A stretch of DNA of 64,000 nucleotides. It comes from Gluconobacter morbifer G707 (GTDB taxonomy: Bacteria > Pseudomonadota > Alphaproteobacteria > Acetobacterales > Acetobacteraceae). The translations under genes and the position numbers were made by a program. The stretch covers positions 62,001 to 126,000 of the forward strand of contig NZ_AGQV01000004.1 of the NCBI RefSeq assembly GCF_000234355.1, given 5' to 3'. The notes under the pieces were generated by a model that was given only the letters and a program-made list of their open reading frames with translations, ran no database searches and had not been told where the DNA came from. This document shows, one piece after another, positions 35,018 through 44,562 of the stretch; within the stretch, counting starts at the first letter, position 1; each line of letters starts with the position of its first letter.

Positions 35018-37485
35018 CCTGCCCCTGAAGCAGGCCCATCAGGCTTTTTGTTTTCTCCGACCAGAAGCCTGAACATGGTCTCCGCCGGGGTGTCCGTCAT
35101 GCATGCGTCAAAACGGGTGCGGAGCCAGGCAATGACGTCCTGCGCCCGCGCACGGGCCGCATCTCCGCCAAGACGCAGGATCAGAGCCTGCTGTGCCTCG
35201 GAAAGAGGCGTGGTCACGGGGCCCGGGCCGGGAAACTGCTGCCCGAGCAGACGCTGCAATGCGGGTACGGCCCGACCCCAGTCCGAGGCTTTTTCCGCAA
35301 GATCGGCCTGCAGGGTCAGGACCCGGGGATCATCCAGTCCGGCCAGTTCCTGCATAGCCTTACCGTCCTGATGCTGCGCCACGTCGATCCGGGCTTTCAG
35401 TAACGCCACCTCCACGTTCCGTGGCGGAGGATGACCGGCCAGAGCCGTCACGACCGGGGGCTGGATACCTGCGAATGAGGCCAGTGCAGTCTGGGCCGCC
35501 GCGATGTCCCCCATGGCCAGATCCAGCCTTGCAAGACGGATCTGTGTGCTGTCGCGTTCCGGTGGTATCTGGAAGGTACGCAGGCTCAGCAGCGTCTCCC
35601 TTTCCTGCTCCGGAAGGCCGAGCGTCTTGTAGCGATTGGCCAGAGCCGTCAGGAAATTGCGCCGCAATCCATCATCCGTCGCATGTTCAAGGGCATCTTT
35701 CAGGAGAGTGACATCCTGCATGGCCTGATCCGGACCCTGTGGGATCGTCTGCGCCATGGCCTGTGCTACAATACGCTGCTGGGGCAGGACATGGTCGGCG
35801 TCCTGTGGGTAAAGCCGGCTCCACTCCTGGATAGCATTCTGGGCTTTGCTCAGATCCTGCGCCGCCATCAGGGCCTGCAACTGCAACAGGCGTGCAGGCG
35901 CCTCCCGGCCGGCAACACGCAGCGCCGGAAGCAGACTGTCCAGCTGGCTTGCAATTTCACCCGGTGGCCGTGATTTCGCTGTCAGGGCCAGCCTAAGCTG
36001 CTCCTCACGCGCTACGGGCCAGACGAGCATCGACGGATCATGCGTCAGTCTGGCCAGCTTCGCGTCTGCATCCGGCATTTTGTCGCGGGCCGCCAGAAGA
36101 GCCTCGGTCAGAGGGGGAATAGCCGGTATTTTTTTCAGCGCAGACACGGCATCGGAAGAACCATAACGCGCCACCCATTCCGCTGCATGAGGCAGAAGCC
36201 TCTGCTTCAGAGCCTGTGCATAACCAGGCAGAACCGGAAGGCCAGCGGCAATCAGATCAGCGGTCCGTTTCCTGTCTTCCGGCTCAGGCATGACGGCTTC
36301 ATTATCCGGCTGGTGCGATGGGAGAACGATGCGGGTCATGCCGCGCCAGAACTGGTCTTCCGGAGCCGTTCCGCCTCCTTCTGGCAAAAGAGCGGCATTC
36401 GGGCGCTGGTTCAGAACTGCTGCAATCTGAAGAAGCCGCTGCACATCCGGACGGGCCACGCCTTCGGGATTGTCCTGCAATGCGACATCCATGACCTCTG
36501 CGATCAGAGGTCCATTGGCCAGCCGGGCGGCGGACTCCGCCACACGCAGCCTGGCTTCGAAACGCTGCCCTGCCGGGGCCAGCGCCGCCGTCTTCTCGGC
36601 CCGGCGCAACCCTTCTCCCTGTCCGGATGTGCCCAGCCCTACCCCGGAAAGAGACGCGCCATAAGGCTGAAGCTGCCCTGTCGCCAGAAGCGGGAAACTG
36701 TCTGGGCCTGTCGTGTCCAGAAACAGAACATTCCCGGCCTGCCTCAATTCAATCGCGTCGGAATCGGCGGCCACGACTACGCCCATGAGACTGGCGCGAA
36801 TGGCAAAGCCGGCTCCGTGACGCGTCCTGCCTTTTGATACGACACCGGAACGCGTCAATCCGAGCAAAAGGCGCCTGCCGGAATCCGGATCATCCAGCGC
36901 CACGACCTGGGGGACGTCATCTGCCGCGGGAGATGTGAATGTCAGGGCGCCCTGTGTCTGGCCCAGAAGCATGTCGGGCTGGAGTTTTGCATCCGGCGAC
37001 AGTGAGACGGTCCAGCCGCTGCCTGCAGGACGCAGGACGGGATCAGGTCCGCCCGCCATGCCGATCGTCACGATGGTAACACTGTCCAGCAACCGGCTGG
37101 ACAGGGATGCAAAGGTGCCGTCCGCCGCGAAACCTGCCGTATCCAGCACATGCCTTCCGGATGCGACGAGTACGAGCCGGTTCCTGTCCCGGAAAGCCGC
37201 GACAGAGGTCATTTCACCAAGCGGCAGCCACAGGCCGGTTGCTCTGGGAGACGTGGACGGTACAGGCGCCGGGGACGGAGGTGTCATGCCCGACGGGGGG
37301 GCGTGAGACGCGCGGGCTTCCTGTACGGCGGCTTCGGGGTGCGGAAGAATTGGAGAGGGATCGTTCACGAAGGTCCATCCCGATGGCAGGGCATCGCCTG
37401 TCTCGGCCTGATGGGCGACGGGATGGGCCAGCGCCATCCCGGACAAACACAGGAACATCAGGGCAGCCGGGAACAGGCGCATCAT
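34999..37485 (-). CDS. Large secreted protein of unknown function in the flagellar motor operon
   Basis: The protein has 828 residues. A signal peptide (MMRLFPAALMFLCLSGMALA) is followed by a Pro/Ser-rich stretch, a probable beta domain (about 80-300, LWLPLGEMTSVAAFRDRNRL, LVLVASGRHVLDTAG) and then a long alpha-helical region (about 330-800) of Ala/Leu-rich helices. These resemble TPR-like repeats, for example LRVAGREAPARLLQLQALM and LDLAMGDIAAAQTALASFA. The start overlaps the motE-like stop (ATGA), so it belongs to the fliL-fliM-DUF6468-motE operon. A structural role around the flagellar motor in the periplasm is inference. Its 3' end overlaps the convergent TetR gene by 19 bp. I do not recognise a family. 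Confidence 0.8.
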   Translation of the reverse strand: MMRLFPAALMFLCLSGMALAHPVAHQAETGDALPSGWTFVNDPSPILPHPEAAVQEARASHAPPSGMTPPSPAPVPSTSPRATGLWLPLGEMTSVAAFRDRNRLVLVASGRHVLDTAGFAADGTFASLSSRLLDSVTIVTIGMAGGPDPVLRPAGSGWTVSLSPDAKLQPDMLLGQTQGALTFTSPAADDVPQVVALDDPDSGRRLLLGLTRSGVVSKGRTRHGAGFAIRASLMGVVVAADSDAIELRQAGNVLFLDTTGPDSFPLLATGQLQPYGASLSGVGLGTSGQGEGLRRAEKTAALAPAGQRFEARLRVAESAARLANGPLIAEVMDVALQDNPEGVARPDVQRLLQIAAVLNQRPNAALLPEGGGTAPEDQFWRGMTRIVLPSHQPDNEAVMPEPEDRKRTADLIAAGLPVLPGYAQALKQRLLPHAAEWVARYGSSDAVSALKKIPAIPPLTEALLAARDKMPDADAKLARLTHDPSMLVWPVAREEQLRLALTAKSRPPGEIASQLDSLLPALRVAGREAPARLLQLQALMAAQDLSKAQNAIQEWSRLYPQDADHVLPQQRIVAQAMAQTIPQGPDQAMQDVTLLKDALEHATDDGLRRNFLTALANRYKTLGLPEQERETLLSLRTFQIPPERDSTQIRLARLDLAMGDIAAAQTALASFAGIQPPVVTALAGHPPPRNVEVALLKARIDVAQHQDGKAMQELAGLDDPRVLTLQADLAEKASDWGRAVPALQRLLGQQFPGPGPVTTPLSEAQQALILRLGGDAARARAQDVIAWLRTRFDACMTDTPAETMFRLLVGENKKPDGPASGAGQGVGG

Positions 37486-38240
37486 CCATTGCCACCAGTC
37501 GACACGACCGCCGCCGGATGGACGTGTGCGTTGGCCAGAAGCTGCGTCACCAGAATGGCGCGCTGGGGGGACATGGCTTCCATGATCGCAGACGCCTTGC
37601 GGGCATTCATGCGGTTCAGGAGTGCGACACCGACCCGAAGATCAAGGACATTGAAAATAGCTGCCGCATCCGCCGGTTTCATGGCTTCATAAATGCGGAC
37701 CAGCCTGTCCGCGTCCTGATTCAGCAGTACGTCCGAATGATGCTCGCTCTCTTCCAGCGCCGAACGGGATGCGTCCAGCGCGGTCATGCGACGTTGCAAC
37801 TCGGCTTCGGCCGCATCAACGAGACGCTGCCGGTCATCCAGCTGAGCGGATCTGTGATCCAGTTCCTTCTCCCGTTCGGCCAGCTGGGTTCTGAGAGCCG
37901 GGTCCGCGGGAGAGACGCCGGGTGGTGGCATCACCGGTCCCTTGCAGGTGTTGGCCGCACACAGGCTGGCCGTGGGGACAATTGGTATGGCCGCAGGAGC
38001 GGGCGTCGGGACCGGTAGCTGAACGGGCGAAGCCCCGGATGCCGGTTGTGGAGGCGAGGGCGCAGGCTGCGCCATAGCGGCTGACGTGACGGAACTGGAC
38101 GGATCATCGGGCGTGGCGGATGTCAGATCACCGGCGATGGCGTAAATCTTGAGCCCTAGCAGGACGATCATCAGTCCGCAGGCCAAATGAAGAAGACGGA
38201 AGAACATTCTCCCGTTATCCCTGTCGCTCACGAAGGGCAC
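37482..38240 (-). CDS. motE: MotE-like flagellar motor chaperone (MgtE_N domain)
   Basis: The protein has 252 residues. One N-terminal membrane helix (LLHLACGLMIVLLGLKIYA) is followed by a Pro/Ala-rich linker and a coiled coil (about 120-190, LAEREKELDHRSAQLDDRQ). A C-terminal MgtE_N-type fold follows (MKPADAAAIFNVLDLRVGVA, MNARKASAIMEAMSPQRAIL). This layout matches MotE, which helps MotC fold in rhizobia. The GTG at 38240 has GGGAG seven bases upstream; an ATG at 38207 is the alternative start. It overlaps the DUF6468 gene before it and the 828-residue gene after it. Confidence 0.85.
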   Translation of the reverse strand: MPFVSDRDNGRMFFRLLHLACGLMIVLLGLKIYAIAGDLTSATPDDPSSSVTSAAMAQPAPSPPQPASGASPVQLPVPTPAPAAIPIVPTASLCAANTCKGPVMPPPGVSPADPALRTQLAEREKELDHRSAQLDDRQRLVDAAEAELQRRMTALDASRSALEESEHHSDVLLNQDADRLVRIYEAMKPADAAAIFNVLDLRVGVALLNRMNARKASAIMEAMSPQRAILVTQLLANAHVHPAAVVSTGGNG

Positions 38241-38712
38241 GGATGAACTCCCGTTCCGCCGCGCCCTTGCTGCTGCTTTTCGTGACCCGTCCCTCTTCCT
38301 GCCGGAAACGCTTTACAGCCCTGAACATGTCATCCCGGGAAGAGGGAGCCGGTTCAGGCGTGTCTGCCACGGCAGACTGGGCCGGAACGCGACCGAGGGG
38401 AAGCAGGGTCTCCAGTTGCTGGGCCAGCGTTTCGGAACGTTCGCAGAGCACGACGAGATCACGCTTGAGGGTCTGTCCGGATTCCACTGTTTTGCTCAGG
38501 GCGCGCCCGACGATTTCTGTTGTCTGGCGCAGGTGGTCTATGCCGGCTTTCGCCTGAGTACTGCTGGATTGCAGGCTGGCGATCAGGGCGTCGAGCTGAT
38601 GGCGGTCACGACGCAGGACCGACAGGGCACGTCCAAGGTAAAGGCTATAAAAAATCGTCACCAGCAGCAGCACTGACAGGGCGATTTCGAGGCTCAGCTG
38701 AAACCTGTCCAT
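38215..38712 (-). CDS. DUF6468-type flagellar-cluster membrane protein
   Basis: The protein has 165 residues. A single N-terminal membrane helix (LSLEIALSVLLLVTIFYSLY) is followed by a coiled-coil segment (VLRRDRHQLDALIASLQSSS and SKTVESGQTLKRDLVVLCER) and a charged C-terminus with KRFRQEEGRVTKSSSKG. This architecture matches proteins annotated DUF6468 that lie between fliM and motE in alphaproteobacteria. It starts 14 bp after fliM and overlaps the motE-like gene by 26 bp. The role in the flagellar motor is unassigned. Confidence 0.82.
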   Translation of the reverse strand: MDRFQLSLEIALSVLLLVTIFYSLYLGRALSVLRRDRHQLDALIASLQSSSTQAKAGIDHLRQTTEIVGRALSKTVESGQTLKRDLVVLCERSETLAQQLETLLPLGRVPAQSAVADTPEPAPSSRDDMFRAVKRFRQEEGRVTKSSSKGAAEREFIRALRERQG

Positions 38713-38726
38713 GATGATGCTCCGAA

Positions 38727-39857
38727 CTAGCTGTAGGAATTGAACCGGTCCGAGCCGGTATTCTGGTTGACGGTCTCTTCGATCCGGACGGCGGCATGAC
38801 CATGCCGTTTGCCAAGTTTTCCATGGAACATGGTGCGTCCCCCACATCTGATCCGGACAAGTGCCTCGGGATCACGGCGCAGGATGAGCCTGTCCCCGGG
38901 CGCGAGGGCCAGAATGTCACTGAGATTCATTGTCTGCTCTTCCAGCACGACATCCAGCGTCATGTCCGTCTGCCAGAGTTCCTCGGCCAGATGGTTCTCC
39001 CAGATTCCGTCATGGCCGAATTTCTCTCCCATGAACTGCTGGAGAAGGATTTCCCGGACGGGTTCCAGCGCGGCATGGGGCAGGACCAGATCCACATCAC
39101 CCCCTCGCCCGTCCATGTCGATTCCGAACCGGGAGAGAACGATGCCGTTGGACGCCCGGCATATGGTGGCGAAACGGGCATTGGATTCCAGCCGTTCGAA
39201 ACGGAAATTGACAGCGCAGAGGGGACTGAAGCTGGTGGCCAGATCTGTCAGGACCATGCGAACCAGAGGCTCAATCAGCGCCCGCTCAATGGCGGTGTGA
39301 TGGCGGCCGGGCTGGCGCGTGTCAGGCATGCCGGAGGGCGGGATATCCTGACGCACATGGCCGCCGAGCAGGGCATCCACCACGCTATAGATCAGGGGAG
39401 AGCTAATGACGAGAACACCGTAATTATCCCACTCCTCCGCCTTGAAGACCGCGAACATGGACTGTCCGGGAATATGGGCGAGATAATCCTCGAACCGCTG
39501 GGAACTGAGCTGGTCCAGGGTGACTTCAACGTTGTCACTGGTGAAATTGCGCAGACTGGTCGTGAAAATCCGGATGAAGCGGTCGAACACCACCTCCAGC
39601 ATCGGCAGACGCTCATAGGAGACAGCCGTCGTGCTGATGAGACGTTCGATGTCCCGTCCTTCTGCGGGCGTGCCGAAAGCAGGGTCATTCCGGGCCAGAC
39701 GGTTCGCTTCCGCCGCATCCAGAATCCGGCCTGTGCCCTCGTTTCCATCCACGAATCCCTGCCCCTGCCCAGGATGGGCGGGAGACCGGCCTGCTGGCGG
39801 CGTCCTGTCGGGAGGTGGGGAAACATCTGCCCCGTTTTCGAAACGGGTATCGCTCAC
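38727..39857 (-). CDS. fliM: Flagellar motor switch protein FliM
   Basis: This C-ring switch protein has 376 residues. I start at GTG 39857, which overlaps the fliL stop (GTGA) with GGAGG about ten bases upstream; a longer frame runs into fliL. The middle domain includes YERLPMLEVVFDRFIRIFTT and GEKFGHDGIWENHLAEELW. The C-terminal SpoA domain is LDVVLEEQTMNLSDILALAP with LILRRDPEALVRIRCGGRTM. The usual extreme N-terminal CheY-binding LSQDEIDAL motif is absent; only a weak resemblance, ILDAAEANRLA, occurs about 40-50 residues in. Confidence 0.93.
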   Translation of the reverse strand: MSDTRFENGADVSPPPDRTPPAGRSPAHPGQGQGFVDGNEGTGRILDAAEANRLARNDPAFGTPAEGRDIERLISTTAVSYERLPMLEVVFDRFIRIFTTSLRNFTSDNVEVTLDQLSSQRFEDYLAHIPGQSMFAVFKAEEWDNYGVLVISSPLIYSVVDALLGGHVRQDIPPSGMPDTRQPGRHHTAIERALIEPLVRMVLTDLATSFSPLCAVNFRFERLESNARFATICRASNGIVLSRFGIDMDGRGGDVDLVLPHAALEPVREILLQQFMGEKFGHDGIWENHLAEELWQTDMTLDVVLEEQTMNLSDILALAPGDRLILRRDPEALVRIRCGGRTMFHGKLGKRHGHAAVRIEETVNQNTGSDRFNSYS

Positions 39858-40321
39858 TGGACAAGAACCTCCGCGAAAAAGAGATTCCGCACCTGCAGAG
39901 GGGCGACGATATTGGTGATCTGGACCAGCATCGTTTCCCGCAGGCGGTAGATCCCGCTGCCCGCAAGCTCCTCGGGGCGCATTCCGTGCAGACATGTCTG
40001 GAAAGCATCCTGAATCTGCGGCATCAGGGTGCTGATCCGTGTGGCTTCTTTGCTGTCTTCGATTTCAAGCTGCGCATTGATGCGGACATAACGGATCCGC
40101 CCTGTCCCGGAATCGAGATTGGACAGGACGGGCGGAATGGGGATGGTAATCCAGCGAACGGTCCGGCTGGCGGCAGAGACGGGCGAAGGAGCGGAATGAT
40201 GGAAATGACGCCAGGCAAAGGCGCCGCCACCCAGGAGGAGCAGACAGATCATGCCGGCAAGAAGCATGATCCTGCGCCGACCGCCTTTCTTTTCTGTCGT
40301 TTCAGTTTCCTGAGATTCCAT
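39854..40321 (-). CDS. fliL: Flagellar basal body-associated protein FliL
   Basis: The protein has 155 residues. A short charged cytoplasmic N-terminus (KKGGRRR) leads into one membrane helix (IMLLAGMICLLLLGGGAFAW) and a periplasmic FliL domain (RIRYVRINAQLEIED, RISTLMPQIQDAFQTCL, LRETMLVQITNIV). FliL surrounds the stator and aids torque. It is the first gene of the motor operon and divergent from the lytic transglycosylase. A GTG two codons upstream (40327) is an equally possible start. Confidence 0.92.
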   Translation of the reverse strand: MESQETETTEKKGGRRRIMLLAGMICLLLLGGGAFAWRHFHHSAPSPVSAASRTVRWITIPIPPVLSNLDSGTGRIRYVRINAQLEIEDSKEATRISTLMPQIQDAFQTCLHGMRPEELAGSGIYRLRETMLVQITNIVAPLQVRNLFFAEVLVQ

Positions 40322-40390
40322 TGCCACCGCTCGACTGCCTTCTCTTTCGGACAGTCCGCATCATCATCTGAAAATGTTAACAGCGGGTTT

Positions 40391-41677
40391 ATGGGGAACA
40401 GGAAAAGGCATGTTGTCCTCTCCGCCGGAACACTTGCATTCGCCGCGCTGGTACTGTCGGGATGTGCCTCCCAGCGCTCGCCCTACAACCGGTATTACAT
40501 GGCGAACGGAGCCTACAGGGCACCGGGAACGCCTACGGACCCGTGGGGGCCGTATATCCGGCAGGCGGCCCAGCGCTTCTCGATTCCCGAAGACTGGATC
40601 CGCGCCGTCATCCATCAGGAATCGGGCGGACATGAATATATGGACGGACAGCCCATCACCTCCAGCGCCGGCGCCATGGGGCTGATGCAGCTCATGCCCC
40701 AGACCTATGCCGACATGCAGGAACGTTACGGGCTGGGATCCGATCCTTATGAACCGCATGACAACATCATGGCGGGAACGGGATATATCAGCATCCTGGC
40801 CCGCAAATATGGCGCGCCAGCCTTTCTGGCCGCGTATAATGCCGGTCCGGTCCGGCTTGAGGATTACCTGTACGAGGGGCGTCCGCTGCCGAGCGAGACG
40901 GTCAATTACGTTGCCAGCATCACGCCTCATCTGGGGACACAGGTGGCCATGACTGGACCGCTGGCCAGTTACGCCAGCGCATCACAGCTGAATGCCTCGC
41001 CGATGGAGGTTGCAGAGGCGCCTGAAACGCAGCAGGCGCCTTACAGCAGCCAGATGATCGCCATGCAGTCCGCTCCCGTTCAAAGCAGTGGTCAGACAAG
41101 CGTCAGTGCTGTCTGGGCGCGCCGACATTTCACGCCCGTCCCCTCCTCCTCAGGACCTCTTGAAGCACCGGCACCGGTTGCGCCCTGCAACGCTGATGAC
41201 GCCTACGATCCGAGCGTCCCCTGCGCCGATACGCCCATGCCCCAGCAGGAGCTGCCCCCGCCAGCCGCGACGGCAGCACCCGCGGCCGAACCTTCATCCT
41301 CCGGCATGGAGATGACGGCATCCAACCTGCCGCCGCCTCCGGTCATCCCGACTCCTGCGCGCAGTCCCGCCCGACAGACGACATCGCCTCATACAGTCGT
41401 GGTCGGATATCACATGCCTGGAAGCTATGGACCGTGGGGCGTTCAGGTCGGCGCTTTCGCGAATATCGGTCAGGCCCGGTTTGCCGCCACGATGGCCCGG
41501 CAGACGGCCTTTTCGTCTCTGGAGTCCGCCCGAATCGAGGTTCAGCCGACCCTGGCTCACGGGACGCGGTTCTGGCGTGCGCGGCTGACCGGAATCAGCC
41601 GCACGGGAGCGGCGCATGCCTGCTCGACGCTAGCAGGCGAAGGCATGGCCTGCATGGCGGTTCCACCCGGCCACTGA
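40391..41677 (+). CDS. Lipoprotein lytic transglycosylase with C-terminal SPOR domain
   Basis: The protein has 428 residues. The lipobox LVLSGC gives Cys25. A family-1 SLT domain follows with catalytic Glu77 (HQESGG), SSAGAMGLMQLMP, NIMAGTGYISIL and FLAAYNAGP. A Pro/Ala-rich linker (about 200-335) leads to a SPOR domain (WGVQVGAFANIGQARFAAT) that binds denuded septal glycan. It resembles RlpA/MltC-like cell-wall enzymes acting at division or flagellar sites. The frame is open for 190 codons further upstream, but lipobox position fixes the start at MGNRKRH. It is divergent from fliL across 69 bp. Confidence 0.92.
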   Translation: MGNRKRHVVLSAGTLAFAALVLSGCASQRSPYNRYYMANGAYRAPGTPTDPWGPYIRQAAQRFSIPEDWIRAVIHQESGGHEYMDGQPITSSAGAMGLMQLMPQTYADMQERYGLGSDPYEPHDNIMAGTGYISILARKYGAPAFLAAYNAGPVRLEDYLYEGRPLPSETVNYVASITPHLGTQVAMTGPLASYASASQLNASPMEVAEAPETQQAPYSSQMIAMQSAPVQSSGQTSVSAVWARRHFTPVPSSSGPLEAPAPVAPCNADDAYDPSVPCADTPMPQQELPPPAATAAPAAEPSSSGMEMTASNLPPPPVIPTPARSPARQTTSPHTVVVGYHMPGSYGPWGVQVGAFANIGQARFAATMARQTAFSSLESARIEVQPTLAHGTRFWRARLTGISRTGAAHACSTLAGEGMACMAVPPGH

Positions 41678-41887
41678 GCCGGGGCATCGTGCCCGTACGG
41701 CACAGGGAAAACAGCGCCACAGGTCTCCGGTCTCTTCATCCTGCGGACAGAAACCAAACCGCGTTGGCAACGGGACAAGTTTCGCCTATGTTCCCATGCA
41801 TTCCGGGCATGGCAGCTGCGCATTGCGCGTAGACAACAGGTTCTCCCTTCCAACCGGCCCTATTTTTGACTTCCACAGGATGTGCAG

Positions 41888-43306
41888 ATGACGACCAGCC
41901 CTGCTCACGATCATGTTCCCTCAACGGACGAGGTCATCAGCGAGGAAGGGTATCACAAGGATCTGGATCGCCGGCATGTGCAGATGATCGCCATTGGCGG
42001 TGCCATCGGGACAGGCCTGTTTCTGGGAGCCGGATCGAGACTTCAGGTGGCGGGGCCCTCGCTGGCGATCATCTATGCGGTCTGTGGCCTCTTTTCCTTC
42101 CTGATCCTGCGTGCCCTTGGCGAACTGGTCATGTACCGCCCCACCAGCGGCAGCTTCGTGACCTATGCGCGTGAATTCCTGGGGGAAAAAGCCGCCTATG
42201 CCGCAGGCTGGCTGTCCTTCCTCAACTGGTCGATGACCGGCATCGTCGATATTACCGCTGTCGCGCTCTACATGCATTACTGGGCGGTGTTCCTGCCTGT
42301 CCCGCAATGGGCGTTCGCGCTCGTGGCGCTGGGAATCGTGGGTACGATGAACATGATCGGCGTGAAGTATTTCGGGGAAATGGAGTTCTGGTTTTCCCTG
42401 ATCAAGGTCGTGGCGCTGGCGCTGTTCCTGATCGTGGGGGCAATCATCCTTGGCGCGCGCGTCCCGGTGGATGGCCATGCGACCGGCTTTCACCTGATCA
42501 CCGAAAATGGCGGCCTCTTCCCGCATGGGATCGGGGCGGCGCTTCTGCTGCTTCAGGGGGTGGTTTTTGCCTATTCCGGCATCGAACTGCTCGGGACGGC
42601 GGCCGGAGAATGCCACGACGCCCGTGAAATCCTGCCCGGTGCCATCAACAGCGTGATCTGGCGGATCGGGCTGTTCTATGTCGGATCGGTCGTTCTGCTG
42701 GTGTGCCTGCTGCCTTGGACGGCCTATCACGCCGGGACAAGCCCGTTCGTGACCTTCTTTCAGGCCCTGGGTGTGCCGGGCGTCGGGACGCTGATGAACA
42801 TCGTGGTTCTGACGGCGGCGCTCTCCAGCCTCAATTCCGGGCTGTATTCCACAGGGCGTGTCCTGCGGGCCCTGTCGCTTGGCGGCTCCGGCCCGCAGGC
42901 ACTGTCCCGCCTCAATCGCAGTTCCGTGCCGTATGTTGGCATCCTGGCGACACTGGCTGTCTATCTGGTGGGTGTGGGGCTGAACTACCTGATCCCGGCG
43001 CGCGTGTTCGAGGTGGTGCTGAATTTCTCGGCTCTCGGCATCATCAGCACATGGGGTTTCATCCTGATCTGCCAGCTCCGACTGCGGGCAGCCATCAACC
43101 GGGGGGACATTGCGCCGACCACCTTTGGAATGCCGGGCGCGCCTTATACGACATGGGCCACACTGGGCTTTCTGGCCTTTGTCGTTCTCATGATGGCCTT
43201 TGACTATCCTGACGGTACCATCACGGTCAGCGCCATTCCGCTGATCGGGCTGGTTCTGGTCGGAGGATGGATGCTTCTGGGCCGCAGCCGCTCCGGTCAG
43301 GCATGA
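41888..43306 (+). CDS. ansP: L-asparagine permease AnsP (APC amino-acid transporter)
   Basis: This twelve-helix APC-family proton symporter has 472 residues. EEGYHKDLDRRHVQMIAIGG, then AIGTGLFLGAGSRLQ, LGELVMYRPTSGSFVTYARE and NWSMTGIVDITAVALYMHYW, closely follow enterobacterial AnsP from memory. AGGA seven bases upstream supports ATG 41888 over the GTG six bases earlier. It ends in a 10 bp overlap with the convergent phoR gene. Related transporters (CycA, AroP) are less similar in the EEGYHK segment, so AnsP is preferred. Confidence 0.9.
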   Translation: MTTSPAHDHVPSTDEVISEEGYHKDLDRRHVQMIAIGGAIGTGLFLGAGSRLQVAGPSLAIIYAVCGLFSFLILRALGELVMYRPTSGSFVTYAREFLGEKAAYAAGWLSFLNWSMTGIVDITAVALYMHYWAVFLPVPQWAFALVALGIVGTMNMIGVKYFGEMEFWFSLIKVVALALFLIVGAIILGARVPVDGHATGFHLITENGGLFPHGIGAALLLLQGVVFAYSGIELLGTAAGECHDAREILPGAINSVIWRIGLFYVGSVVLLVCLLPWTAYHAGTSPFVTFFQALGVPGVGTLMNIVVLTAALSSLNSGLYSTGRVLRALSLGGSGPQALSRLNRSSVPYVGILATLAVYLVGVGLNYLIPARVFEVVLNFSALGIISTWGFILICQLRLRAAINRGDIAPTTFGMPGAPYTTWATLGFLAFVVLMMAFDYPDGTITVSAIPLIGLVLVGGWMLLGRSRSGQA

Positions 43307-44538
43307 TCCGGATCTGAACCATTCCGGCTTTCACCGGCCGCCGGGAGCCAGACAAGGCAGGTGGCTCCGTTTCCCGGGCTGCTGACGATTTTCAGACGTC
43401 CGCCATGGCGGTCCAGGATATGGCGGACGATGGACAGGCCCAGCCCTGTGCCTTCCCCGTCCTGCCGGGCTTCTCCCACGCGATAGAACCGTTCCGTCAG
43501 ACGCGGGAGGTGATGGGGGGCAATGCCGCAGCCATTGTCCTGCACTCCGATTAGCACACCGTTTTCTGCCGGCCAGGAGTCATCCGCCGTGATCTGGCGG
43601 CGGGCGAAAAGCGTGACGGTCAGCCCATCCTCCGCTCCGGCGCCATAACGCAGGGCATTCTCGATCAGGTTGAGGAGCACCTGCGTCATTTCGTCTTCAT
43701 CGGCATGGATGAGGAGCCCATCTTCCACATCCACGCGAAGGTGGCGGTTCTCCTGTTCGAAGCGGGGTGCAATCTCTCCGAGAACCACCGCCATGAGTTC
43801 GGAGACGTCCAGTAGATCCCGGGGCCGCTGATGCTCATGGGCCTGCACGCGGGAGAGGTAGAGCAGTCGGTCGATCAGGCGTTTCATCCGGGCGCATTGC
43901 TGAGCCATGATGTCCAGAAACTGGGTGCGCAGCTGCACGCTTTCCCCTGCCCCGTCCTTTAGCGCGTCAATGAAACCGCTCATCGACGCAAGCGGGGTCC
44001 GGAGTTCGTGACTGGCATGGGCCACGAATTCCGTTCGCATCCGATCCACAGCCTGTGCGTCGCTCCGGTCGGACAGGACCACCAGCAGACGGCGGCTCCG
44101 TCCCTTACCGCCAGGCAGACGGCGCAGGGCGAGATGGAGGGTACGGGGGACGGGAACGTCCAGTGTCAGGGTCGTGGAGCAGAGTGGGACGGGATCTCCT
44201 TCCGTTGCCGGCTCCGCCCGGAGCGCTGCGAAAAGGGCCGCGCGCGTCGCCGGATGCCGCAGGATGGCCCCCATGGAATCACCGAACTGCGCAATGGCGT
44301 CTTCATTGGCGTGCAACAGTGCGCCGAGCGCATCCACCAGTAAAACGGACGCGGGAAAGGCGTCGATCGGAAGGCGCAGATCCGGCGCAGACAGGTCCGC
44401 CACGGTCCGCACATCCGAAGGCCGGACCGTGCTCCGGCGCCTGTACAGCACGGAAGCAACGAGGCCGCCCCAGCCGCCCAGCGCTGCCACGCCCAGAGCG
44501 ACCGTCAGCGGCAGGAGCATGTCATGCGGGGCAGCCAT
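43297..44538 (-). CDS. phoR: Phosphate regulon sensor histidine kinase PhoR
   Basis: The protein has 413 residues. One N-terminal membrane helix (LLPLTVALGVAALGGWGGL) is followed by a PAS-like region (ASVLLVDALGALLHANEDA), a HisKA domain with the H-box FVAHASHELRTPLASM (His177), and HATPase boxes NLIENALRYG, DNGCGI and GEGTGLGLSIV. It is the last gene of the pst-pho operon, 24 bp after phoB. Assignment to PhoR rests on the operon. It has no large periplasmic domain, which fits PhoR sensing through PstSCAB/PhoU. Its 3' end overlaps ansP. Confidence 0.93.
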   Translation of the reverse strand: MAAPHDMLLPLTVALGVAALGGWGGLVASVLYRRRSTVRPSDVRTVADLSAPDLRLPIDAFPASVLLVDALGALLHANEDAIAQFGDSMGAILRHPATRAALFAALRAEPATEGDPVPLCSTTLTLDVPVPRTLHLALRRLPGGKGRSRRLLVVLSDRSDAQAVDRMRTEFVAHASHELRTPLASMSGFIDALKDGAGESVQLRTQFLDIMAQQCARMKRLIDRLLYLSRVQAHEHQRPRDLLDVSELMAVVLGEIAPRFEQENRHLRVDVEDGLLIHADEDEMTQVLLNLIENALRYGAGAEDGLTVTLFARRQITADDSWPAENGVLIGVQDNGCGIAPHHLPRLTERFYRVGEARQDGEGTGLGLSIVRHILDRHGGRLKIVSSPGNGATCLVWLPAAGESRNGSDPDHA

Positions 44539-44562
44539 GTCTTCCCGTGTCGGACCTGATCC

